Below are positions 7,855 to 13,830 of a stretch of 18,496 nt of DNA, piece after piece; the first letter of the stretch is position 1; the number at the start of each line of letters is the position of its first letter. The notes under the pieces were generated by a model. It had not been told where the DNA came from. It saw only the letters and a list, made by a program, of their open reading frames with translations, and did no database searches. A program made the translations under genes and the position numbers. Source of the DNA: JBFWIW01 sp050253535 (GTDB lineage: Bacteria; Bacillota; Clostridia; Oscillospirales; Oscillospiraceae); contig JBFWIW010000060.1 of the NCBI GenBank assembly GCA_050253535.1, forward strand, positions 1-18,496, in the 5' to 3' direction.

Positions 7855-8766
7855 CTATATAAAAATTCTCATGAAATTGTTAAAGAAAATATCGTCGGCA
7901 ACGCTTTGCGTAAAACCCCGCCCGAGGAGAGAATCATAGAGTTTTCCCATATCCTGTATTCCCTCAATTCCCCGAGGCAGCTTGTCGCAGCCGTCGAAAT
8001 CGGCCCCGATACCGACACTTTTTTCGCCTCCGAGCTCCAGAAAGTGTTCTATATGACTGATGACGGTATCGATATCCGGATCTTCGCCCAGAAAATCTGA
8101 GTAGAGGTTTATCCCTGCGGCACTGCCCCGCTCCACTAACGCTTTAAACATGTCGTCCGTAAGATTACGCGGGTGAGCGAAGACTGTGCGGGAATTGGAG
8201 TGGCTGGCGATAACCGGCCCTTCAGCATATTCGAGCACATCCCAGAACCCGGGATCAGAGATATGTGACAGGTCTATAGTAACCCCCAGATTTCCGCAGA
8301 GCTTTACAAACTCTATCCCATCTTTGGTAAGCCCTTTGTCTTTCCCTTCGGCGTTGGAGCCGGATAGTCTGTTTTCAAAATTCCAGGTAAGATTTACTAT
8401 TCGGACGCCCTCTCCGTAAGCTTCAATAAGCCCTTCCGGGCTGCACCCGAGAAGCTCGGCGCCCTCCACGGAAATTAAAGCAGCCTGCTTACCCGCTGCT
8501 ACAGCACTGCCTATATCAGATCCGGACGTACACAGAGAAATAATATCGGAGTTTATTGAGAGCTCCGCTTTTATATGTTCAATCTGACGCCTGTATTTTT
8601 CCCGTATACCGCCGCCTTTATCATATATAGCAAATACCTGCGCACGCGGGAAAAACGCCGAGCCGCGGACTAGGTCGTTGTGGCCTGTGTTTTCACGGAA
8701 CCCCTCGCCCTTTCGGAGCGTCTCGAACGCCGTGTCGCAGTGCGCGTCAAAAAGCGGAGTCCCCAT
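7855..8766 (-). CDS. Membrane dipeptidase family protein (peptidase M19)
   Basis: This is a 303-residue zinc dipeptidase of the renal-dipeptidase (M19) family, which cleaves dipeptides, including ones with a D-amino acid. Visible metal and active-site residues are His9 and Asp11 (DAHCDT), Glu101 (SVEGAELL), His168 (IDLSHIS), His189 (ASHSNSR) and Asp256 (GIGADFDG). No signal peptide is present, so it should be cytoplasmic like most bacterial members. The start ATG (8766-8764) overlaps the yraN stop by one base (TAATG), with GGAGG of the yraN 3' end serving as ribosome binding site, so translation is probably coupled. thrC follows after 19 bases. Confidence 0.93.
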   Translation of the reverse strand: MGTPLFDAHCDTAFETLRKGEGFRENTGHNDLVRGSAFFPRAQVFAIYDKGGGIREKYRRQIEHIKAELSINSDIISLCTSGSDIGSAVAAGKQAALISVEGAELLGCSPEGLIEAYGEGVRIVNLTWNFENRLSGSNAEGKDKGLTKDGIEFVKLCGNLGVTIDLSHISDPGFWDVLEYAEGPVIASHSNSRTVFAHPRNLTDDMFKALVERGSAAGINLYSDFLGEDPDIDTVISHIEHFLELGGEKSVGIGADFDGCDKLPRGIEGIQDMGKLYDSLLGRGFTQSVADDIFFNNFMRIFI

Positions 8767-9152
8767 TATGCACCGGCCTCCGAAAACGCGTTAACTATGT
8801 GGTTAATCTTCGGATCAACAGTGCCGATTCCCTGTGGGGCATAGACCTCAATAACATCAAACCTCGGCTGAAGCCCGAGGTCGTTCTGCGTAAGCCAGAG
8901 GCCCGCCGTGGTGACGATTCGCCGCTGCTTTTCCGCTGTAACGAACGCCATGGCGGGGGCGAATTTATCACTCTTACGCAGCTTTACCTCAACGAAGACG
9001 ACAAAAGTCTTATCCTTTGCGATGATATCTATCTCACCGAAACGGGTCGCATAGCCCATTCCAATGATATCATAGCCTTTTTTCTTTAAATATTCGGAGG
9101 CGCGGACTTCGCCCCATCTGCCCTGAATTTTTGTATTAATCGAAATCACCAC
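8766..9152 (-). CDS. yraN: YraN/UPF0102 family protein, predicted nuclease-fold
   Basis: This is a 128-residue member of the UPF0102 (YraN) family, which has a predicted PD-(D/E)xK endonuclease-like fold; its cellular role is not established. Visible signatures are GRWGE at 11-15, RFGEIDIIAKD and FVEVKLR, the Asp/Glu/Lys core of the fold. The order rnhB-yraN is conserved in Firmicutes. The start is uncertain: tandem GTG codons (9152-9150 and 9149-9147) are the only usable starts downstream of an in-frame stop, and neither has a clear Shine-Dalgarno sequence. A TATAAT lies about 18 bases upstream, so the gene may have a very short leader. It is separated from rnhB by a MITE-like insertion. It overlaps the dipeptidase start by one base. 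Confidence 0.88.
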   Translation of the reverse strand: MVISINTKIQGRWGEVRASEYLKKKGYDIIGMGYATRFGEIDIIAKDKTFVVFVEVKLRKSDKFAPAMAFVTAEKQRRIVTTAGLWLTQNDLGLQPRFDVIEVYAPQGIGTVDPKINHIVNAFSEAGA

Positions 9153-9169
9153 CGAAGCAGAATAGTCAT

Positions 9170-9175
9170 ATTATA
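9170..9175 (-). promoter_or_regulatory. Possible -10 box (TATAAT) for yraN
   Basis: A perfect TATAAT reads on the minus strand, but no -35 resembles TTGACA at 16-18 bases; that position falls on the end of the MITE-like element (GCTCTT). If active, transcription would start near 9163, only about 11 bases before the GTG start. Confidence 0.3.
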
Positions 9176-9194
9176 CTTTCAATCAAGAACTAAA

Positions 9195-9352
9195 GAGCCG
9201 CTGATTAAATCGCATTGAATGGATGAGTTAAAGGATTTTTCGTTAATTCGTTCAAAAGCGCAGGAATACTTTGATGTATTAACGAGGTTTTTTGGATGAA
9301 ATGGCGGAAAATCATCCCCTCAGCCGCCGACTGTCGAATTAACCAGCGGCTC
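9195..9352. mobile_element. MITE-like element with 14-bp terminal inverted repeats
   Basis: GAGCCGCTGATTAA (9195-9208) and TTAACCAGCGGCTC (9339-9352) are terminal inverted repeats matching at 13 of 14 positions. ACTAA flanks both sides (9189-9193 and 9353-9357), consistent with a 5-bp target duplication, with one extra A on the left. The inside holds further inverted repeats: CGTTAAT/ATTAACG (9241-9247, 9278-9284), AATAC/GTATT (9265-9269, 9276-9280) and GGCGG/CCGCC (9303-9307, 9324-9328). No transposase or substantial ORF fits inside, so it would be non-autonomous. It sits between rnhB and yraN, with the rnhB stop codon inside the right-hand duplication. Confidence 0.75.
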
Positions 9353-9353
9353 A

Positions 9354-9950
9354 CTAATGCATCTTTTTAAGAAAAGACAGCCTATGTACCGGACAGGGAC
9401 CGTACTTACGGAGCATGTCGTAATGCAGCTTTGTACCGTAACCCTTGTGCCGGTCAAACAGATACTCAGGATACTCTTCAGAGAGGCTCTTCATATACCG
9501 GTCGCGCGTAACTTTCGCAAGTATGGAAGCTGCGGCAATCGAAACTGATTTACCGTCTCCTCCCACTATACAGCGGTTTGGAAAGCGTATTCCCGCCGAG
9601 CGGTTCCCGTCGATGAGGGAGAGCTCCGGCGCTTTTGACAGCTTTTCGATGGCGCGGTTCATAGCGAGATATGTCGCGTATAAAATGTTGAGCTCGTCTA
9701 TTTCCCGCTCACTCGCCGAGGCAACTCCGTATGAAACGGCTTTTTCGACAATGACACCGTAAAACTCTTCGCGCTTTTTTTCTGAGAGTTTCTTTGAGTC
9801 GTCCAGTCCTTTTATTTCAAATCCCGGCGGTAAAATCACCGCCGCCGCGTATACGGCTCCCGCAAGCGGGCCTCTGCCCGCCTCGTCCACTCCGCAAATA
9901 GACGCGAATCCTTCGGCAAAGCACTCATTTTCTATACGCCAGTCCGTCAT
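9354..9950 (-). CDS. rnhB: Ribonuclease HII
   Basis: RNase HII cleaves RNA in RNA-DNA hybrids and starts removal of misincorporated ribonucleotides. The 198-residue protein has the catalytic carboxylates Asp22 and Glu23 (CGVDEAGRGPLAG), Asp114 (LIDGNRS) and Asp132 (VGGDGKS), then the conserved ASILAKVTRDRYM and the C-terminal GYGTKLH. The start ATG (9950-9948) overlaps the rbgA stop as ATGA, indicating translational coupling. The stop TAG (9354-9356) coincides with the duplicated flank of the MITE-like element, so the insertion left the reading frame intact. Confidence 0.96.
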   Translation of the reverse strand: MTDWRIENECFAEGFASICGVDEAGRGPLAGAVYAAAVILPPGFEIKGLDDSKKLSEKKREEFYGVIVEKAVSYGVASASEREIDELNILYATYLAMNRAIEKLSKAPELSLIDGNRSAGIRFPNRCIVGGDGKSVSIAAASILAKVTRDRYMKSLSEEYPEYLFDRHKGYGTKLHYDMLRKYGPCPVHRLSFLKKMH

Positions 9951-10822
9951 GCGTCCGGCCCCTCCGGCGGCAATTCAAGCGTGATACGGCCCAACTTTCC
10001 GCCGCGGAATTCATCCAAAAACACCACGGCCATCCGTTCATAGTCGTACTCGCCGCCGGAAATTAAAAAACCTCTCCTTTTGGCCGCGAGTCCAAGAAGA
10101 TCATAGCCGTTTGCCTCGGCTTCCGCCCTGAAGCCATATCGTTTTTCTATGTTCTCGGGGTAGCAGTCCCTTAACCTCGTCATCAGGTTCGCGGCGAGCG
10201 TCACACGGTCCAGGATTTCATCCTTGACGGCGCCTGTAAAAGCGAGATTCTCTCCGACGGTCTGGCTCTCAAATTTAGGCCAGAGTATCCCTGGCGTGTC
10301 CAGAAGCTCGAGGCCGGAATCGATGTTCACCCATTGCTTTCCCTTAGTGACACCCGGTCTGTCGGAGGCTATTGCGGCTCTCCGCTTTGCTATTTTGTTT
10401 ATAAACGACGACTTGCCGACATTTGGTATGCCAACGATCATAACTCTTATCTGCCTGCCGGTCTGCCCCTTCGCTTTAAATTCGTCAAGCTTCTTTTTTA
10501 AAAGCTGACGGACAGCCGCAGGGAATTTTTCCGTACCGCCGCCTGACTTTGAATCCGTCTTTAAAACAGACATGCCTGTACTTTTAAAATAGTTTTCCCA
10601 TTTCTGAGTCGATACGGGGTCGGCCTGATCCGTTCTGTTCATTATGATAAGACGGGGCTTATTTCCCGTCATATCGTCTAGATCCGGATTTCGGCTAGAT
10701 ACCGGTATGCGCGCGTCGATGATTTCGCATACGGCATCCACTTGCTTCACCGTATCAGATATCATACGGCGCGCCTTGGTCATGTGGCCGGGAAACCACT
10801 GGATGTTTATCTCCTGACTCAT
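9947..10822 (-). CDS. rbgA: Ribosome biogenesis GTPase RbgA (YlqF)
   Basis: RbgA is a circularly permuted GTPase needed for late assembly of the 50S subunit. The 291-residue protein begins with the family signature IQWFPGHMTKA. Permuted order is visible: G4 (NRTD at about 62-65) comes first, then G1 GIPNVGKSS at about 131-139, the G2 region RPGVTKG and G3 DTPG. The C-terminal domain is the RNA-binding part. The G4 motif has Arg where the usual form is NKxD. The start ATG overlaps the lepB stop (ATGA) and its own stop overlaps the rnhB start (ATGA), so lepB-rbgA-rnhB is a tightly coupled unit, the standard Firmicutes arrangement. Confidence 0.96.
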   Translation of the reverse strand: MSQEINIQWFPGHMTKARRMISDTVKQVDAVCEIIDARIPVSSRNPDLDDMTGNKPRLIIMNRTDQADPVSTQKWENYFKSTGMSVLKTDSKSGGGTEKFPAAVRQLLKKKLDEFKAKGQTGRQIRVMIVGIPNVGKSSFINKIAKRRAAIASDRPGVTKGKQWVNIDSGLELLDTPGILWPKFESQTVGENLAFTGAVKDEILDRVTLAANLMTRLRDCYPENIEKRYGFRAEAEANGYDLLGLAAKRRGFLISGGEYDYERMAVVFLDEFRGGKLGRITLELPPEGPDA

Positions 10823-11511
10823 TTGTAAACACTGCCTATTCTGCTCCAGTCACGGGAGCCGCTTTCTTCACTGCCCGGAAATATAACAAAATACACTTTT
10901 CCGAGTATACAGCGCTCGTCTACAAGTCCCACATGCAGTGAGCGGCTGTCGGTCGAGGCGTTGCGGTTATCGCCCATCAAAAAGAGATATCCCTCGGGTA
11001 TCGTCACCGGACCGCTGAAATCTTCCTCCGAATAGGTTAGATCGTTTGTGTAATCTTCATCAAGAGCGACACCGTCGACATATACGATGCCGAGGTCAAA
11101 GTCTATATCTACGGTCTGTCCGCCAGTGGCAATGACGCGCTTTACAATCGGATCTTCCCCGAAAGTTGCCGTCTGGACCACGACTATATCGCCGTACTCA
11201 GGTTCATAAAATAACTTGGAGGTTATCACACTGTCGCCGTCATGCAGCGTCGGCACCATCGACGAGCCGATTACACCGATTACTCTGCCTAAGAACATGA
11301 AAATAAAAATGCCGCATATGAGCGCAGAGACAATACACTGTGTCCAGTCGTAAAGCCCCATGCTTGCGGATAAATCGTCTTTTTTTACAGCGACGTTATC
11401 ATTTTTATTATGAGCATCCGAAGCGTCCGGCTTGTCAGCCTCAGTTTCGGCGTATAATTCTTTCAGGTATTCAAGGTCAAGATAGCTGTTGTCCTTCTCG
11501 TTGTTGTCCAT
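10819..11511 (-). CDS. lepB: Signal peptidase I
   Basis: Type I signal peptidase removes signal peptides from secreted proteins at the membrane. The start chosen is ATG at 11511 (MDNNEKDN), preceded by AAAGGAAAGG; an upstream ATG at 11559 lies at the expected transcription start and lacks a ribosome binding site. The product is about 230 residues. An unusually long acidic N-terminal cytoplasmic segment (about 55 residues) precedes one membrane segment at about 57-79. Catalytic Ser84 is in GSSMVPTL and Lys124 in PIVKRVIA. Box E GDNRNASTDSR follows. It is downstream of rplS behind a terminator and has its own TATAAT. SLH-protein secretion in this window would depend on such an enzyme. Confidence 0.95.
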   Translation of the reverse strand: MDNNEKDNSYLDLEYLKELYAETEADKPDASDAHNKNDNVAVKKDDLSASMGLYDWTQCIVSALICGIFIFMFLGRVIGVIGSSMVPTLHDGDSVITSKLFYEPEYGDIVVVQTATFGEDPIVKRVIATGGQTVDIDFDLGIVYVDGVALDEDYTNDLTYSEEDFSGPVTIPEGYLFLMGDNRNASTDSRSLHVGLVDERCILGKVYFVIFPGSEESGSRDWSRIGSVYK

Positions 11512-11565
11512 TATAAAAGGCCTTTCCTTTCGAAAGCTGGATACGGATGTAATTAACACAACTAG

Positions 11566-11571
11566 ATTATA
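11566..11571 (-). promoter_or_regulatory. Probable -10 box (TATAAT) for lepB
   Basis: A perfect TATAAT reads on the minus strand just after the rplS terminator, placing the transcription start near 11559 and a leader of about 48 bases before lepB. The matching -35 region is only a T-run, so strength is uncertain. It would drive lepB-rbgA-rnhB. Confidence 0.5.
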
Positions 11572-11586
11572 TACATTTTCAGCAAT

Positions 11587-11615
11587 AAAAAAAAGGGGCC
11601 GAAGCCCCTTTTTTT
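11587..11615 (-). terminator. Intrinsic terminator of rplS with UUCG loop
   Basis: On the minus strand the stem is GGGGC, loop TTCG, then GCCCC, flanked by an A-run of seven and a T-run of eight. The C(UUCG)G tetraloop is exceptionally stable. The rplS stop codon (11614-11616) overlaps the base of the stem. The A/T flanks could also allow termination from the plus strand. Confidence 0.92.
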
Positions 11616-11955
11616 AAATTCTTTCCTTGACCTTTGCCTGCTTGCCGATTCTGTCTCTGAGGTAATAGAGCTTCGCTCTTCTGACCTTGCCGCGTCTGAC
11701 AGTCTCAACAGAGACGATCGTAGGAGAGTGAACGGGGAAAACCTTCTCGCAGCCTACGTTATTGGAAATACGGCGAACCGTAATCGTTTCGTTTATGCCG
11801 CCGTGCTTTTTAGCAACAATGGTCCCCTCAAAAACCTGATTTCTCTCACGGTTACCTTCTTTGACACGTACCGTAACTTTAACAGTATCACCGACATTCA
11901 TTGTGGGAAGCTCGGACTTCATATACTGCTGATTGAGTGTCTGGATAAGATCCAT
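11614..11955 (-). CDS. rplS: 50S ribosomal protein L19
   Basis: L19 sits at the 30S-50S interface of the ribosome. The 113-residue length and the sequence are typical: FEGTIVAKKHGG in the middle, TVRRISNNVGCEKVFPVHSP and a basic C-terminus with RRAKLYYLRDR. The start is ATG at 11955 with GGGAGGAT at the correct distance. It has its own sigma-A promoter (12052-12080), a structured leader of about 90 bases and an intrinsic terminator overlapping the stop codon, so it can be expressed separately from lepB and pfkA. The leader suggests autoregulation by the protein. Confidence 0.98.
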   Translation of the reverse strand: MDLIQTLNQQYMKSELPTMNVGDTVKVTVRVKEGNRERNQVFEGTIVAKKHGGINETITVRRISNNVGCEKVFPVHSPTIVSVETVRRGKVRRAKLYYLRDRIGKQAKVKERI

Positions 11956-12045
11956 TTTTTATCCTCCCTTCAAAGCAGACGTTCGTGCCGCAGCATGGCG
12001 GCAGAGGACCATCCCGATAAGAAAACTAAAAGTTTTCGCACATGC
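11956..12045 (-). promoter_or_regulatory. Structured rplS leader, candidate L19 autoregulatory element
   Basis: From the predicted start near 12045 the RNA can form a hairpin GAAAACT/AGTTTTC with a 3-base loop (12021-12027, 12031-12037). A second hairpin, TGCCGC/GCGGCA, has loop AGCATG (plus-strand 11986-11991 and 11998-12003). The loop of the second is complementary to CATGCTG at 12041-12047 near the 5' end of the RNA, so a long-range helix or pseudoknot is possible. Ribosomal-protein leaders upstream of rplS are known in Firmicutes; matching this one to that family needs a covariance-model search. Confidence 0.55.
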
Positions 12046-12051
12046 TGTAGT

Positions 12052-12080
12052 ATAATAGCACACGAATTTACAGAATGCAA
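12052..12080 (-). promoter_or_regulatory. Sigma-A promoter for rplS
   Basis: TTGCAT (-35, 12075-12080), a 17-base spacer and TATTAT (-10, 12052-12057) read on the minus strand. Start of transcription is expected near 12045. Confidence 0.7.
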
Positions 12081-12168
12081 GCACTTTTCAATGCTTTTTT
12101 GCTTTTTGTCTTTTACCAGTCAATCATAACGCTTCCATTATCAGCCGTTTAATTTCAGTCCGTTATGC

Positions 12169-13149
12169 TTATGCACCGAAAGTTATCGCGTCGAGTATCG
12201 CCCAGACGTCCTCATCAAGCCCTTTTTTCATCTGAAGCGCCTCGTTTATATCAACGTCGATATACTGCTTTCCGTCAAAACCTATTATCCTGTCGGTCTT
12301 TCCCGATGCAAGTACCTGAACAGCCGAATACCCCATACGCGAGGCAATTACCCGGTCGCGCACAAGGGGCGACCCGCCGCGCTGGACATGACCGAGGATC
12401 GTGACGCGCGTCTCCATTCCCGTCTCATCTTTAATTCGGCATGCGACGTCCGCGGCGCTTCCGGCGCCCTCCGCAACGATTATCATAAAATGTGTACGGC
12501 CGTTTAGACGAGCCGCGCGTACTTTGCCTACAAGGTCCTTATCAAAATCAATCTTTTTCTCCGGGACAAGGATTGCCGTAGCTCCTGCTGCTATGCCGAC
12601 GTTGAGCGCGAGATGGCCCGCGTTTCTGCCCATGACCTCGACTACCGAACAGCGCTCGTGCGACTGCATGGTATCGCGGAGGCGGTCAACGGCCTCTATA
12701 GCTGTATTGCACGCGGTGTCGAAGCCGATCGTGTAAGCTGTGCAGGCGATATCGTTGTCGATTGTGCCCGGCACGCCCACAACAGACACGCCGTGTTTGG
12801 AGAGCTCAAGAGCACCTCTGAACGTACCGTCGCCGCCTATTGCGACGACTCCCTGTATCCCCATGAACTTACAGTTGTCGGCCGCGCGCTTTAAGCCCTC
12901 CTCCGTCATGAATTCACGGCTGCGCGCGGTATAAAGTATAGTTCCGCCTCTGGAGGTGATGCCGTTAACATCCTTAGGGGTCATCGGATACATATCACCG
13001 GCTATCAGGCCATGATATCCGCGCCTTATGCCGACGCACTCTATTCCCAGAGAGCAGGAAGTCCTCACCACGGCACGGATCGCCGCGTTCATACCCGGGG
13101 CATCACCGCCGGAAGTCAGTACACCTATTCTTTTTATTGAGCTTTCCAA
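12169..13149 (-). CDS. pfkA: ATP-dependent 6-phosphofructokinase
   Basis: Phosphofructokinase makes fructose 1,6-bisphosphate, the committing step of glycolysis. The 326-residue protein (family norm about 320) has LTSGGDAPGMNAAIR at the N-terminus, GGDGTF near 104-109, PGTIDNDI near 127-134 and MGRNAGHLA near 169-177. Gly after GGD and Gly in PGTIDND mark the ATP-dependent rather than the pyrophosphate-dependent type. The start is TTG at 13149, chosen because AGGAGGA sits seven bases upstream and no ATG is nearby. It begins 15 bases after the DUF2344 gene stop and is likely in the same transcript. No strong terminator follows, so some transcripts may run into rplS. Confidence 0.97.
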   Translation of the reverse strand: MESSIKRIGVLTSGGDAPGMNAAIRAVVRTSCSLGIECVGIRRGYHGLIAGDMYPMTPKDVNGITSRGGTILYTARSREFMTEEGLKRAADNCKFMGIQGVVAIGGDGTFRGALELSKHGVSVVGVPGTIDNDIACTAYTIGFDTACNTAIEAVDRLRDTMQSHERCSVVEVMGRNAGHLALNVGIAAGATAILVPEKKIDFDKDLVGKVRAARLNGRTHFMIIVAEGAGSAADVACRIKDETGMETRVTILGHVQRGGSPLVRDRVIASRMGYSAVQVLASGKTDRIIGFDGKQYIDVDINEALQMKKGLDEDVWAILDAITFGA

Positions 13150-13164
13150 TTGCTTATCCTCCTG

Positions 13165-13830
13165 TTATCTGAAAATTTTCATGTCTTTGTCATATACGGC
13201 TTTTCGCCGGAATTCCGCAAAGTCCGGGGCGATATCAGGTCTGAGCTGGCGCAGCGCGCCGACGAGATGTTCGGGATTAAGTGATGGGTTCTGCGCGGTG
13301 AGGACTGTCTCGACACTGATTCTTTTTCCGTCCGCCGCTTTGAAATCGATGGCGTTTATACACGGCTTTATGTCCGAATCCGAGATTCCGCTCTTGGTCT
13401 TTTTCGACATCACTATTTTCTCCGACGCGAAAAACGATGAAAGCTTTTCCGCCGCACCTTCCGGCAGCCCGGTGTCGTACCAGAGAGTGCCCTCAACCTT
13501 CAGCCAGACGATCTCTTTGAATCTGCGCTCGGTATTATAGGCTTCTGTAATCATTATTCCCTCCGGCAGCGCGCGGTTTATGTGCATTGGCAAATTTTCT
13601 ATCGTTACGTCCTCTCCGATAAGAGTAAAATCCATCATCTCACACTCACTCTCCGCGCCGACGGAGAGCGGCAGCGCAAAAACCATATAAGGATGCGGGT
13701 TAAATCCCTCCGTGTGCTTAACTGTGACGCCGGCGCGTATAAAAGCGCGCTGCATTGTGCGCATGAGATCCAGATGTGAAATATATTTTGCTTTGCCCTC
13801 TTTTTTAAAAACTATCCTCTGATTACTCAT
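13165..13830 (-). CDS. DUF2344 (TIGR03936-type) radical SAM-associated protein
   Basis: This 221-residue protein belongs to the DUF2344 family that accompanies, or is fused to, a TIGR03960-type radical SAM protein. The N-terminus has KGKAKYISHLDLMRTMQRAF and later HTEGFNPHP, the recognisable family segments. The exact function is not established. The start is ATG at 13830 with GGGAGGG seven bases upstream; the frame is open further upstream, but that part overlaps the partner gene. The start lies eight bases inside the radical SAM gene end, so the two are translationally coupled, consistent with a two-subunit version of the fused form. Confidence 0.9.
   Translation of the reverse strand: MSNQRIVFKKEGKAKYISHLDLMRTMQRAFIRAGVTVKHTEGFNPHPYMVFALPLSVGAESECEMMDFTLIGEDVTIENLPMHINRALPEGIMITEAYNTERRFKEIVWLKVEGTLWYDTGLPEGAAEKLSSFFASEKIVMSKKTKSGISDSDIKPCINAIDFKAADGKRISVETVLTAQNPSLNPEHLVGALRQLRPDIAPDFAEFRRKAVYDKDMKIFR

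Noticed and set aside
12081..12168. Terminator after pfkA
   Set aside because: Only a weak AAGCA/TGCTT stem without a T-tract is present, so I do not call a terminator.
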